DNA of 47,498 bases from Streptococcus pseudopneumoniae (GTDB lineage: Bacteria; Bacillota; Bacilli; Lactobacillales; Streptococcaceae), in assembly GCF_001074975.1 (NCBI RefSeq), contig NZ_JUUO01000118.1:1-47498 (forward strand), given 5' to 3'. Below are positions 34,422-42,608 of the stretch, piece by piece (within the stretch, counting starts at the first letter, position 1; each line of letters begins with the position of its first letter). The translations under genes were made by a program, and so were the position numbers. The notes under the pieces are model-generated. The model ran no database searches. It was not told the origin of the DNA and was given only the letters and a program-made list of their open reading frames with translations.

Positions 34422-36479
34422 ATGTCTGAAAAGAATTTTTATATTACAACACCGATTTACTATCCATCTGGAAAACTTCATATCGGATCTGCCTACACAA
34501 CCATCGCCTGTGATGTCCTAGCACGTTACAAACGCCTGATGGGCTATGATGTCTTTTATTTGACAGGTCTTGACGAGCACGGTCAGAAAATTCAGCAGAA
34601 AGCGGAAGAGGCAGGCATTACCCCTCAAGCCTATGTTGACGGGATGGCTGTTGGAGTTAAAGAACTCTGGCAATTACTAGATATCTCATACGATAAATTT
34701 ATCCGTACAACTGATGACTACCATGAAAAAGTTGTCGCACAAGTCTTTGAACGCTTGCTTGCTCAAGATGATATCTATTTGGGTGAATATTCTGGTTGGT
34801 ACTCAGTCTCAGATGAGGAATTCTTTACAGAAAGCCAGCTTGCAGAAGTATTCCGTGATGAAGCTGGAAATGTAACGGGTGGTATTGCTCCATCAGGTCA
34901 CGAAGTTGAATGGGTATCTGAAGAATCATACTTCCTTCGCCTCAGCAAATACCAAGATCGTTTGGTTGAATTTTTCAAAGCTCATCCTGAATTTATCACT
35001 CCTGATGGTCGTCTTAATGAAATGTTGCGTAACTTCATTGAGCCTGGTTTGGAAGACTTGGCAGTTTCTCGTACAACCTTTACTTGGGGTGTACCAGTCC
35101 CATCAAATCCTAAACACGTTGTTTATGTATGGATCGATGCCCTTCTCAACTATGCGACAGCCCTTGGTTATGGTCAAGATGAGCATGGTAACTTTGACAA
35201 ATTCTGGAATGGAACAGTCTTCCACATGGTAGGAAAAGATATCCTTCGCTTCCACTCTATCTACTGGCCAATCCTTCTCATGATGTTGGATATTAAATTG
35301 CCAGAACGTTTGATTGCCCATGGTTGGTTTGTCATGAAAGACGGTAAGATGTCTAAGTCAAAAGGGAATGTCGTTTACCCTGAAATGTTGGTAGAGCGCT
35401 ATGGTTTAGATCCACTTCGTTATTACCTCATGCGTAGCCTTCCTGTCGGTTCAGACGGAACATTTACTCCAGAAGACTATGTGGGCCGTATCAACTATGA
35501 ATTGGCAAATGACCTTGGAAACCTCCTCAACCGTACGGTTTCCATGATTAACAAGTATTTTGATGGGCAAATTCCTGAATTACCTGTTATGGACTCAGAT
35601 ACATTTCCGCCGGCATTTATTGAAAAAGACGAAGTGAGTTATGTTAATCCTGCATATACTCCTGAAATGAATCTTGTTGAAAATGTGGAAACTTTTATTC
35701 AATATTACCATAATCGTATGGACGCAGTCGACTATCCACGTGCACTTGAAGCGGTCTGGACCATCATCTCTCGTACTAACAAATACATAGATGAGACAGC
35801 TCCATGGGTCTTGGCTAAGGAAGATGCTCTTCGTGATCAATTGTCTAGTGTTATGAGCCACTTGGCAGCCAGCCTTCGTGTCGTAGCTCATTTGATTGAG
35901 CCATTTATGATGGAAACAAGTCGTGCGATCTTGAATCAACTTGGCTTGGATGAAGTTTCTAGCCTTGAGAACTTGAGCTTGGCTGATTTTCCTGCAGGTG
36001 TGACTGTAGTTGCTAAGGGAACACCAATCTTCCCACGTCTGGATATGGAAGAAGAAATCGCCTATATCAAGGAACAAATGGAAGGTAATAAACCTGCAGT
36101 TGAAAAAGAATGGAATCCGGATGAAGTCGAACTCAAACTAAACAAAGAAGAAATCAAGTTTGAAGACTTTGACAAGATTGAAATCCGTGTCGCAGAAGTC
36201 AAAGAAGTGTCTAAAGTGGAAGGTTCTGACAAGTTGCTTCAATTCCGCCTAGATGCTGGTGATGGTGAAGATCGTCAAATCCTCTCAGGAATTGCAAAAT
36301 ATTATCCAAATGAACAAGAATTGGTCGGCAAGAAAGTTCAAATCGTTGCCAATCTAAAACCTCGTAAGATGATGAAGAAATATGTCAGCCAAGGGATGAT
36401 TCTCTCAGCTGAACATGATGGACAATTAACTCTTCTCACAGTTGATCCAGCTGTACCAAATGGAAGTGTGATTGGGTAA
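34422..36479 (+). CDS. metG: Methionyl-tRNA synthetase
   Basis: Charges tRNA-Met. 685 residues from the ATG at 34422, chosen for its AAAGG site. Class I motifs: [10 protein letters not shown] (HIGH-like) and KMSKSKGN. The C-terminal tRNA-binding (Trbp111-like) domain begins about residue 580 ([17 protein letters not shown]). The anticodon-binding helical domain contains an unusual segment around residues 383-425 ([19 protein letters not shown], then [19 protein letters not shown]) that differs from, and is about 20 residues longer than, the pneumococcal version I remember (about 665 residues). The frame is intact and all catalytic motifs are present. Confidence 0.95.
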   Translation: MSEKNFYITTPIYYPSGKLHIGSAYTTIACDVLARYKRLMGYDVFYLTGLDEHGQKIQQKAEEAGITPQAYVDGMAVGVKELWQLLDISYDKFIRTTDDYHEKVVAQVFERLLAQDDIYLGEYSGWYSVSDEEFFTESQLAEVFRDEAGNVTGGIAPSGHEVEWVSEESYFLRLSKYQDRLVEFFKAHPEFITPDGRLNEMLRNFIEPGLEDLAVSRTTFTWGVPVPSNPKHVVYVWIDALLNYATALGYGQDEHGNFDKFWNGTVFHMVGKDILRFHSIYWPILLMMLDIKLPERLIAHGWFVMKDGKMSKSKGNVVYPEMLVERYGLDPLRYYLMRSLPVGSDGTFTPEDYVGRINYELANDLGNLLNRTVSMINKYFDGQIPELPVMDSDTFPPAFIEKDEVSYVNPAYTPEMNLVENVETFIQYYHNRMDAVDYPRALEAVWTIISRTNKYIDETAPWVLAKEDALRDQLSSVMSHLAASLRVVAHLIEPFMMETSRAILNQLGLDEVSSLENLSLADFPAGVTVVAKGTPIFPRLDMEEEIAYIKEQMEGNKPAVEKEWNPDEVELKLNKEEIKFEDFDKIEIRVAEVKEVSKVEGSDKLLQFRLDAGDGEDRQILSGIAKYYPNEQELVGKKVQIVANLKPRKMMKKYVSQGMILSAEHDGQLTLLTVDPAVPNGSVIG

Positions 36480-36487
36480 AATTTAAA

Positions 36488-36516
36488 AGGACCAGTTTGA
36501 ACTGGTTCTTTTCTTT
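36488..36516 (+). terminator. Terminator after metG
   Basis: The stem GGACCAGTT/AACTGGTTC has a TG loop and a T-rich tail, 10 nt after the stop. Confidence 0.8.
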
Positions 36517-36529
36517 TGTAAGGTGGCGG

Positions 36530-36558
36530 TTGATAAAAGTGTCATTCTCCTTTATAAT
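36530..36558 (+). promoter_or_regulatory. Promoter of the aldo/keto reductase gene
   Basis: TTGATA (36530-36535), a 17-nt spacer and TATAAT (36553-36558). Confidence 0.8.
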
Positions 36559-36581
36559 GAATGAAAACGGAGGAAGTTGCT

Positions 36582-37508
36582 ATGAAATACATTACTTTTG
36601 GTCAAGAGAAAAAAGAACTGTCAGAAATTGTGCTCGGTATGATGCGCATCAGTGACAAGTCGGTCAAGGAAGTTGAGGAGCTAGTTGAAACAGCCCTGTC
36701 CGTTGGAATCAATGCCTTTGACTTGGCAGATATCTACGGTGGTGGACGTTGCGAAGAATTACTGGGTCAAGTGTTAAAAAATCGTCCAGATTTAAGAGAA
36801 AAGATGTGGATTCAGTCCAAATGTGGCATTCGCATTGAAGAATTTACCTATTTTGATTTTTCAAAAGAGTGTATTCTAGAATCAGTAGATTGTATTTTAA
36901 AAAGATTGCAGGTTGACTATTTAGATAGCTTGCTACTCCATCGACCAGATGCATTGATGGAAGCTAACCAAGTGGCGGAAGCCTTTGAAATTCTCCACAC
37001 ATCAGGTAAAGTTCGAGACTTTGGTGTGTCCAACCAAAATCCTATGATGATGGAGTTGCTGAAGAAAGAAGTCAAACAGCCTCTAGCTATCAATCAATTA
37101 CAACTAAGTGCAGCTTTCACGCCTGGTTTTGAAGCAGGATTTCATGTCAATATGGACGGGAACAAGGCAGCTTTGCGTGATGGAAGCGTCTTTGAATACT
37201 GTAAATTAAACGACATGGTTATTCAGGCTTGGTCAGTCTTGCAGTTTGGCTACTTCAAGGGTAATTTTGTTGGCAATGAGAAGTTCCAACAACTAAACCA
37301 AGTCCTAAATCGACTAGCCTTAAAATATGGAGTCAGTCCATCAGCTATTGCTATCGCTTGGGTGTTACGCTACCCAGCCAAGATGCAGGCAGTGGTAGGA
37401 ACAACCAATCCTAAGCATTTAATAGAGGCAAGCCAAGCAAGTCATGTCAACCTGACTCGAAAAGAATGGTATGAAATTTACATCGCTGCAGGAAATGATT
37501 TGCCTTAG
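36582..37508 (+). CDS. Aldo/keto reductase family oxidoreductase
   Basis: 308 residues from the ATG at 36582 (CGGAGG site); a start 21 nt upstream lacks one. A TIM-barrel NADPH-dependent reductase. FDLADIYGGGRCEELLGQVL carries the catalytic Asp and Tyr, QSKCGIR the lysine, and LLLHRPDALMEANQVAEAFE the histidine. It resembles the YdhF/YcsN-like subgroup of bacterial aldo/keto reductases. The carbonyl substrate cannot be predicted. Monocistronic, between the metG terminator and an IS remnant. Confidence 0.9.
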   Translation: MKYITFGQEKKELSEIVLGMMRISDKSVKEVEELVETALSVGINAFDLADIYGGGRCEELLGQVLKNRPDLREKMWIQSKCGIRIEEFTYFDFSKECILESVDCILKRLQVDYLDSLLLHRPDALMEANQVAEAFEILHTSGKVRDFGVSNQNPMMMELLKKEVKQPLAINQLQLSAAFTPGFEAGFHVNMDGNKAALRDGSVFEYCKLNDMVIQAWSVLQFGYFKGNFVGNEKFQQLNQVLNRLALKYGVSPSAIAIAWVLRYPAKMQAVVGTTNPKHLIEASQASHVNLTRKEWYEIYIAAGNDLP

Positions 37509-37560
37509 GAGCAAAGGCATTTAAAGAAATCACAGTCAAAAAAACGTTGGAAAATGATTT

Positions 37561-37630
37561 TTGTTATGTGACCATTTGTCTGTCTTGATTCGTTAGGTAC
37601 GGTTTATTAACGGGTGGGTGTTTATGATTT
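37561..37630 (+). mobile_element. IS200-type end-to-end remnant
   Basis: TTATGTGACCATTTGTC and CGTTAGGTACG resemble the left-end leader of the IS200 copy at 43590 (about 30 of the first 38 positions match). Immediately after comes TTAACGGGTGGGTG...TTATGATT, which resembles that element's right-end hairpin side. Left and right ends are joined with the whole interior missing. A BOX element begins at its edge. Confidence 0.5.
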
Positions 37631-37784
37631 ATACTCAATGAAAATTCAAGAGTAAACTAGGAAGCTAGCCGCAGGTTGCTCAAAACACCGTTTTGAGGTA
37701 GTAGATAAGAATGACGAAGTCAGTTACATATATCTACGGCAAGGTAAAGCTGATGTGGTTTGAAGAGATTTTCATTGAGTATTA
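37631..37784 (-). repeat. BOX element, inverted, with both outer ends alike
   Basis: The left end ATACTCAATGAAAATTCAAG is boxC and the internal GTGGTTTGAAGAGATTTT is boxA, with one boxB between. The outer boxA end reads TTTTCATTGAGTAT, which is the exact complement of the boxC end, rather than the usual TTTTCGAAGAGTAT. The termini therefore form a perfect 14-bp inverted repeat. Confidence 0.92.
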
Positions 37785-37911
37785 ACCATTCTGATTTACG
37801 TACTAGTAGGGAAGCAGTATCCCATAATTGACGGCACGATAGTAGGTACTATAAAATGGGCTAGAGTAATTTTTTGATTGGGTATAAAACATCATAGAGA
37901 ATAAAAAAATG
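37785..37911. other. Short unexplained spacer
   Basis: No gene seen. It contains GTACTAGTAGGGAAGCAG and AGTAGGTACTATAAAATGG, which suggest degraded coding or promoter sequence without a recognisable product. Confidence 0.35.
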
Positions 37912-37945
37912 AGGTTAGGATTTTTCGTCCCGACCTATTTTTACA
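37912..37945. terminator. Bidirectional terminator after hemolysin III
   Basis: The stem AGGTTAGGA/TCCCGACCT, flanked by A and T tracts, begins 5 nt beyond the stop of the minus-strand gene. Confidence 0.7.
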
Positions 37946-38588
37946 TGTAATAAACAATGGCGATGTATTGGAGTGCGGATGCAGCTAGGATAAAGAGATG
38001 CCAAATCATGTGGAAATAAGGTTTTTTCTTGGCGTAAAATCCAGCTCCAACTGTATAAGAGAGTCCGCCAGTTACCATGAGACTCCAGAAAATGGGTGTC
38101 GTTTGACTGATAATGGCTGGAATGATATCCAGAACCAACCAGCCCATAATCAGGTAAAGAGCAAGGCTAAATTTCTCATTGACCTTTTTAGCAAAGATTT
38201 TATAGAGAATACCAAAGATGGTCGTTCCCCATTGAATGGCAATAATCAGATAACCAAACCAGTTGTTCATTAAGGTCAAGACGACGGGCGTGTAAGAGCC
38301 AGCAATGGCAACGTAAATCATAGAATGGTCAATGATTCTCAAGACATATTTGTGGGTCGAACCATAGGCCATAGAGTGGTAAATGGTGGATGAGAGGAAC
38401 ATGAGAAAGAGACTGATGACGAAAATGGAAACGCCGATAGAGGATAAAAATCCGTGTGTCTCATAACTATAGGTGGATGAAATAGGCAGTAAGATGAGCA
38501 TGATGATTGCACCCACAGCATGGGTCACGCTATTAGCAATCTCCTCTCCAAAACTGAGTTGTTTGCTGAGTTTAAGACTGGTATTCAT
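37941..38588 (-). CDS. Hemolysin III family membrane protein (YqfA/PAQR-like)
   Basis: 215 residues with seven hydrophobic helices. The PAQR/HlyIII signature residues are present: EEIANSVTHAVGAIIML near the N-terminus, SSTIYHSMA with Ser and His, DHSMIYVAIAGSYTPV in the middle, and the C-terminal FHMIWHLFILAASALQY with two conserved histidines of the metal site. The name is historical; related proteins are membrane hydrolases or sensors, and haemolytic activity should not be assumed. Its start overlaps the stop of the upstream DUF1836 gene by 4 nt. Confidence 0.9.
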   Translation of the reverse strand: MNTSLKLSKQLSFGEEIANSVTHAVGAIIMLILLPISSTYSYETHGFLSSIGVSIFVISLFLMFLSSTIYHSMAYGSTHKYVLRIIDHSMIYVAIAGSYTPVVLTLMNNWFGYLIIAIQWGTTIFGILYKIFAKKVNEKFSLALYLIMGWLVLDIIPAIISQTTPIFWSLMVTGGLSYTVGAGFYAKKKPYFHMIWHLFILAASALQYIAIVYYM

Positions 38589-39037
38589 TGGATTACCTCC
38601 TCTTCAGTATGATGGATTAAGGCTAGAGTTTGATGATAGAGTTTAACGGTTTGGCAGCTGGTTTGGATAATAGGGTTTGATGGGTCAATTCCTTGGTTCA
38701 TGTAATCTACAAAAGCATCGTAGAGTTGGTCTGAACTTGCTTGACTTTGGAGAGTATTAAGTGTCTGAGCGATTTCTTGAATAGAAAATACCGACTTGAG
38801 GGTTGTAATAGCAATTAAACGGGCAATCTGTTGACGTTGGTATTTTTTCTTGTCAGGCTTTGTCAGGTAACCATGTTTCACATAATTATTGACCATAGAT
38901 GCTGTTAGGCCCTTGTCTTTATCAGGAGAGATAGGGGCGCAGACCTGATTGACATAGAGTAAAACCTGGTCCAGATAGAGGTCAATGTTTGGAATTTCTG
39001 CCCATTTTGGGTAGGAAAAGGTAGTTTTCATTTTCAA
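38585..39037 (-). CDS. DUF1836 protein, probable MerR-like regulator
   Basis: 150 residues. The central part, DKDKGLTASMVNNYVKHGYL then KKYQRQQIARLIAITTLKSVF, has the helix-turn-helix plus wing layout of DUF1836, a family distantly related to MerR. It is coupled to the hemolysin III gene by an ATGA overlap. A perfect palindrome overlaps the -10 and start of its own promoter, which argues for autoregulation of the two-gene operon. An AAAGGAG site precedes the ATG. Confidence 0.82.
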   Translation of the reverse strand: MKMKTTFSYPKWAEIPNIDLYLDQVLLYVNQVCAPISPDKDKGLTASMVNNYVKHGYLTKPDKKKYQRQQIARLIAITTLKSVFSIQEIAQTLNTLQSQASSDQLYDAFVDYMNQGIDPSNPIIQTSCQTVKLYHQTLALIHHTEEEVIQ

Positions 39038-39046
39038 CTCCTTTTT

Positions 39047-39094
39047 ATCTAGTTTTAATAACTAGATTATAAAATAATAAAAACAGAAAGTCAA
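39047..39094 (-). promoter_or_regulatory. Promoter and operator of the DUF1836/hemolysin III operon
   Basis: Minus strand: TTGACT (39089-39094 on plus), a 17-nt spacer and TATAAT (39066-39071). The perfect palindrome ATCTAGTT-TTAAT-AACTAGAT (39047-39067) begins in the -10 and covers the transcription start, a classic repressor position. Confidence 0.8.
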
Positions 39095-39105
39095 GTTTTA
39101 ACTGC

Positions 39106-39134
39106 TTGTAGAAAGGCTTAAATTATGCTATGAT
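39106..39134 (+). promoter_or_regulatory. Promoter of the GNAT-ogt-Spx-like operon
   Basis: TTGTAG, a 17-nt spacer and TATGAT preceded by TGC (extended -10). Confidence 0.65.
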
Positions 39135-39165
39135 GGGAGAAACTAGTCAGAAATGAGGAGAAAAG

Positions 39166-39660
39166 ATGGAGATTCGTTTAGCTTTTCCAAATGAGGTAGA
39201 TGCCATCATGCAGGTGATGGAGGATGCTAAAAAATGTTTAGCAGATGCTGGTAGTGACCAGTGGCAAAATGGTTATCCAAATGCAGATGTTATCATCGAT
39301 GATATTATCTCAGGTCAAGCCTACGTAGCCTTGGAAGATGGAGAACTACTAGCTTATGTCGCTGTGACTAAGAGTCCAGAGGCAGCCTTTGAGGCCATTT
39401 ATGAAGGAAAATGGCAAGCTGGAGAGTCAGAGTACCTAGTCTTTCACCGAATCGCTGTGGCAGCAGATGTTCAGGGACAGGGCGTTGCTCAAACCTTCTT
39501 AGAGGGCTTAATTGAAGGATTTGATTATCTAGATTTTCGCTCAGATACGCATGCTGAAAACAAGGTTATGCAACATATTTTTCAAAAACTCGGATTTAAA
39601 CAGGTTGGTAAGGTTCCAGTTGATGGCGAACGCTTGGCCTATCAAAAATTGAAGAAATAA
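39166..39660 (+). CDS. GNAT-family N-acetyltransferase
   Basis: 164 residues. The acetyl-CoA-binding block FHRIAVAADVQGQGVAQTFLE (about residues 103-123) is a typical motif A with Q/RxxGxG/A. The C-terminal TDTHAENKVMQHIFQKLGF-type region is conserved in ribosomal-protein or small-molecule acetyltransferases. Substrate unknown. A GAGGAG site precedes the ATG. The stop and the next start share bases (TAATG), coupling it to ogt. Confidence 0.9.
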   Translation: MEIRLAFPNEVDAIMQVMEDAKKCLADAGSDQWQNGYPNADVIIDDIISGQAYVALEDGELLAYVAVTKSPEAAFEAIYEGKWQAGESEYLVFHRIAVAADVQGQGVAQTFLEGLIEGFDYLDFRSDTHAENKVMQHIFQKLGFKQVGKVPVDGERLAYQKLKK

Positions 39661-40178
39661 TGCAAAAGAAGTACGCAAAAATGCTCTACTCTTCGCCAAT
39701 TGGTATTCTATCACTGGTAGCTGATGACCATTATTTGTATGGAATTTGGGTGCAGGAGCAGAAGTATTTTGAGAGAGGACTAGGAGATGAAACGATAGAA
39801 GAAGTTGTTAGTCATCTCATTTTAGATCCAGTTATTGCTTGCTTAGATGATTACTTTAAAGGCAAGTCTCGGGATTTATCCGACTTGCCCTTGGCTCCAA
39901 TCGGAACGGATTTTGAAAAGCGAGTTTGGTCCTATTTACAGGGAATTCCTTATGGTCAGACAGTGACCTATGGACAAATAGCCCAAGAGCTACAAGTGGA
40001 TTCTGCTCAAGCAATTGGTGGAGCAGTGGGACGCAATCCCTGGTCTATCCTAGTACCTTGTCATCGTGTGCTAGGCGCAGACAAGCGTCTGACAGGTTAT
40101 GCTGCGGGAGTGGAAAAGAAAGCTTGGCTCTTGGAGCATGAAGGCGCAGATTTTAAAGATATAAACAATAGAAAGTGA
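39660..40178 (+). CDS. ogt: Methylated-DNA--protein-cysteine methyltransferase
   Basis: 172 residues. A suicide DNA-repair protein that takes alkyl groups from O6-methylguanine. The active-site motif LVPCHRV puts the acceptor cysteine at about residue 134. The DNA-reading helix IPYGQTVTYGQIAQ and an asparagine-containing turn (GGAVGRNP) are present. It overlaps the GNAT gene by 1 nt. The Spx-like gene begins 5 nt after its stop. Confidence 0.95.
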   Translation: MQKKYAKMLYSSPIGILSLVADDHYLYGIWVQEQKYFERGLGDETIEEVVSHLILDPVIACLDDYFKGKSRDLSDLPLAPIGTDFEKRVWSYLQGIPYGQTVTYGQIAQELQVDSAQAIGGAVGRNPWSILVPCHRVLGADKRLTGYAAGVEKKAWLLEHEGADFKDINNRK

Positions 40179-40183
40179 AAGAC

Positions 40184-40540
40184 ATGTTAGAATTTATCGA
40201 ATACCCAAAATGTTCAACTTGTAAAAAAGCAAAACAAGAATTAAACCAACTCGGTGTGGACTACAATGCTGTTCATATCGTAGAAGAAACACCCAGCCAA
40301 GAAGTAATTTTAAACTGGTTAGAAACCTCAGGGTTTGAGCTAAAGCAATTTTTCAACACCAGTGGAATTAAATACCGTGAATTAGGGCTGAAAGATAAGG
40401 TAGGAAGTCTGTTAAACCAAGAAGCGGCTGAGTTACTAGCAAGTGACGGTATGTTGTTAAAACGGCCCATTTTAGTAGAAAATGGAACTGTTAAGCAAAT
40501 CGGTTATCGAAAACCTTATGAAGAATTGGGATTGAAATAG
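40184..40540 (+). CDS. Spx/ArsC-family thioredoxin-fold protein
   Basis: 118 residues from the ATG at 40184; a GTG 9 nt upstream overlaps ogt and is an alternative. The CxxC pair is at residues 10-13 (EYPKCSTCKKAKQEL). The rest, with FFNTSGIKYRELGLKDK and LLKRPILVENGTVKQIGY, matches the YffB/ArsC-like branch more than the redox regulator Spx itself. It may be a thiol reductase; binding to RNA polymerase is not suggested by any visible feature. Confidence 0.85.
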   Translation: MLEFIEYPKCSTCKKAKQELNQLGVDYNAVHIVEETPSQEVILNWLETSGFELKQFFNTSGIKYRELGLKDKVGSLLNQEAAELLASDGMLLKRPILVENGTVKQIGYRKPYEELGLK

Positions 40541-40661
40541 TTTTTACTTATCTCTTTGATAGATAAAATATATAACCTCCCTGTTTCAAAGTATGATAAA
40601 CTAGTAGATAGACAAAGTCTGTATCTGACCGTAGCAAATAATTTCATTGACGGCAGAAGTA

Positions 40662-40670
40662 TGGTAGAAT
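40662..40670 (+). promoter_or_regulatory. Extended -10 promoter of the amino-acid ABC transporter
   Basis: TGGTAGAAT lies 27 nt before the permease start. A TTGACG at 40647 is too close (12 nt) to serve as its -35. Confidence 0.5.
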
Positions 40671-40697
40671 GAATCATTATCAGGAGAGGATGTTTTT

Positions 40698-41498
40698 ATG
40701 AATGTTACAACGATTTTAGCATCAGATTGGTACCAAAACTTGATGCAATTGATTCCGGATGGCAAGCTGTTTAGCCTACGTTCGGTCTTTGATGGGATTC
40801 CAAGAATTGTCCAACAACTTCCAACAACGATTATGTTGACAATTGGAGGTGCTTTTTTTGGCTTGGTTTTGGCACTTCTTTTTGCCATTGTGAAGATCAA
40901 TCGTGTCAAGATTTTATACCCCTTGCAGGCCTTCTTTGTTAGTTTCTTAAAAGGGACACCGATTTTGGTGCAACTCATGCTGACCTACTACGGAATCCCT
41001 TTGGCTTTGAAAGCTCTCAATCAGCAATGGGGTACTGGTTTCAATATCAATGCGATTCCAGCGGCTGTTTTTGCGATTGTAGCCTTTGCCTTTAATGAGG
41101 CAGCTTATGCTAGTGAAACCATTCGTGCAGCTATTCTCTCAGTCAATCCTGGTGAGATTGAGGCAGCACGCAGTCTGGGTATGACCCGAGCACAAGTTTA
41201 TCGACGAGTGATTATTCCAAATGCGGCCGTTGTGGCGACTCCAACCTTGATCAATTCCCTAATCGGCTTGACCAAGGGAACTTCCCTAGCCTTCAGTGCG
41301 GGTGTTGTGGAAGTCTTTGCCCAAGCTCAGATTTTGGGTGGTGCCGATTATCGTTACTTTGAACGCTTTATCTCCGTTGCCCTTGTTTATTGGGTAGTCA
41401 ATATCGGTATTGAAAGTCTTGGTCGTTTCATCGAGAGAAAAATGGCTATTTCTGCACCTGATACAGTGCAAACAGATGTGAAAGGAGACCTTCGTTAA
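40698..41498 (+). CDS. Amino-acid ABC transporter permease
   Basis: 266 residues of the HisM/GlnP type. Hydrophobic helices lie near residues 40-65, 75-100, 105-125, 135-155, 190-210 and 225-250. The EAA loop reads EIEAARSLGMTRAQVYRRVIIP (about 151-172). A leading amphipathic segment precedes the first helix. No substrate-binding protein is encoded next to it, so it must use one made elsewhere. A GAGAGGA site precedes the ATG. Its stop shares a base with the ATPase start (TAATG). Confidence 0.92.
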   Translation: MNVTTILASDWYQNLMQLIPDGKLFSLRSVFDGIPRIVQQLPTTIMLTIGGAFFGLVLALLFAIVKINRVKILYPLQAFFVSFLKGTPILVQLMLTYYGIPLALKALNQQWGTGFNINAIPAAVFAIVAFAFNEAAYASETIRAAILSVNPGEIEAARSLGMTRAQVYRRVIIPNAAVVATPTLINSLIGLTKGTSLAFSAGVVEVFAQAQILGGADYRYFERFISVALVYWVVNIGIESLGRFIERKMAISAPDTVQTDVKGDLR

Positions 41499-42241
41499 TG
41501 ATTAAGATTTCGAATTTAAGCAAATCCTTTTCAGGACAGACTGTCTTGGATCATCTGGACTTGGATATTCAAAAAGGGGAAGTTGTCGCCTTGATTGGTT
41601 CTTCAGGAGCTGGAAAATCAACCTTCCTTCGCAGTCTCAATTATCTTGAAACACCTGACAGCGGTTCTATTCAGATTGATGATTTTTCAGTTGATTTTTC
41701 TAAAATCACTCAAGAAGAAATCCTTGCCCTACGTCGTAAGCTGTCTATGGTTTTCCAACAGTTTAATTTGTTTGAACGCCGCACAGCACTTGATAATGTG
41801 AAAGAAGGCTTGGTTGTTGTCAAGAAATTATCTGACCAAGAAGCGACTAAGATTGCCAAGGAAGAGTTGGCTAAGGTTGGGCTTTCTGACCGTGAGAATC
41901 ATTACCCTCGTCATTTATCAGGTGGACAAAAGCAACGGGTTGCCCTAGCGCGTGCGCTTGCTATGAAACCAGATGTCTTGCTCTTAGACGAACCAACTTC
42001 AGCTCTTGACCCAGAATTGGTCGGTGAAGTAGAGAAGTCTATTGCAGATGCTGCTAAGTCAGGTCAAACCATGATTTTGGTCAGTCATGACATGTCCTTT
42101 GTAGCCCAAGTAGCTGATAAGATTCTCTTCTTAGATAAGGGGAAAATCATCGAGTCTGGAACACCGGATGAGATTATCCACCATCCTAAAGAAGAGCGGA
42201 CAAAAGAATTCTTCGCTAGTTACAAACGGACTTATATTTGA
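41498..42241 (+). CDS. Amino-acid ABC transporter ATP-binding protein
   Basis: 247 residues. Walker A GSSGAGKST (about 33-41), Q-loop LSMVFQQFNLFERRT, signature LSGGQKQRVALARAL, Walker B DVLLLDEPTSALDPE and switch VSHDM are intact; this is the GlnQ/polar amino acid class. Coupled to the permease. A stem-loop follows 16 nt after the stop. Confidence 0.95.
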   Translation: MIKISNLSKSFSGQTVLDHLDLDIQKGEVVALIGSSGAGKSTFLRSLNYLETPDSGSIQIDDFSVDFSKITQEEILALRRKLSMVFQQFNLFERRTALDNVKEGLVVVKKLSDQEATKIAKEELAKVGLSDRENHYPRHLSGGQKQRVALARALAMKPDVLLLDEPTSALDPELVGEVEKSIADAAKSGQTMILVSHDMSFVAQVADKILFLDKGKIIESGTPDEIIHHPKEERTKEFFASYKRTYI

Positions 42242-42257
42242 TATAATAGATAAAGAA

Positions 42258-42292
42258 AAACTCAGTTAGCTGGACTAGCTGAGTTTACTCTT
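42258..42292 (+). terminator. Stem-loop after the amino-acid ABC transporter
   Basis: The stem AAACTCAG...AGCT/AGCT...CTGAGTTT is followed by ACTCTTT, a weak T-tract. Confidence 0.6.
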
Positions 42293-42306
42293 TAAAAAAG
42301 ATAGAA

Positions 42307-42543
42307 ATGAGAGAAACCATGCTACTGCAACTATTTTCTTTATATTTCGAGAGTTTGATCTTGACCACCATCCTCGTCCTGATTTTTTTAGGGATTTGGA
42401 TTGGACTAAGAGCCATGTCGGGAGTTGATAAGACAGCCAAGGCTCGCCAAGCCCATCTCTATGATATGATTATGATTGGAGTCTTGGTTGTTCCAGTATT
42501 ATCCTTTGCGGTTATGAGTTTAATTCTTGTTTTCAAGGCATAA
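42307..42543 (+). CDS. Small membrane protein (DUF4059)
   Basis: 78 residues from the ATG at 42307, or 74 from the ATG at 42319, which has a slightly better GAGAG site. Two hydrophobic helices (SLILTTILVLIFLGIWIGL and MIMIGVLVVPVLSFAVMSL) flank a basic loop, GVDKTAKARQAHLYD. This matches the streptococcal DUF4059 family, found upstream of thioredoxin reductase in many members. Function unknown. The trxB gene begins 65 nt later. Confidence 0.82.
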   Translation: MRETMLLQLFSLYFESLILTTILVLIFLGIWIGLRAMSGVDKTAKARQAHLYDMIMIGVLVVPVLSFAVMSLILVFKA

Positions 42544-42608
42544 TCCTTGCATGATTGACAAGAAAGAGTTAGAATAAAGATAGTTACAACAAGAAAGAAG
42601 GAAACTAT

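Noticed and set aside
37941..38588. Calling the gene a true hemolysin or virulence toxin
   Set aside because: The HlyIII name is historical; the sequence is a PAQR-like seven-helix membrane protein with a metal-site histidine pattern.
40184..40540. Calling the CxxC protein the global regulator Spx
   Set aside because: Overall it fits the ArsC/YffB-like reductase branch better. True Spx proteins have a conserved RPR-type interface that I cannot identify here.
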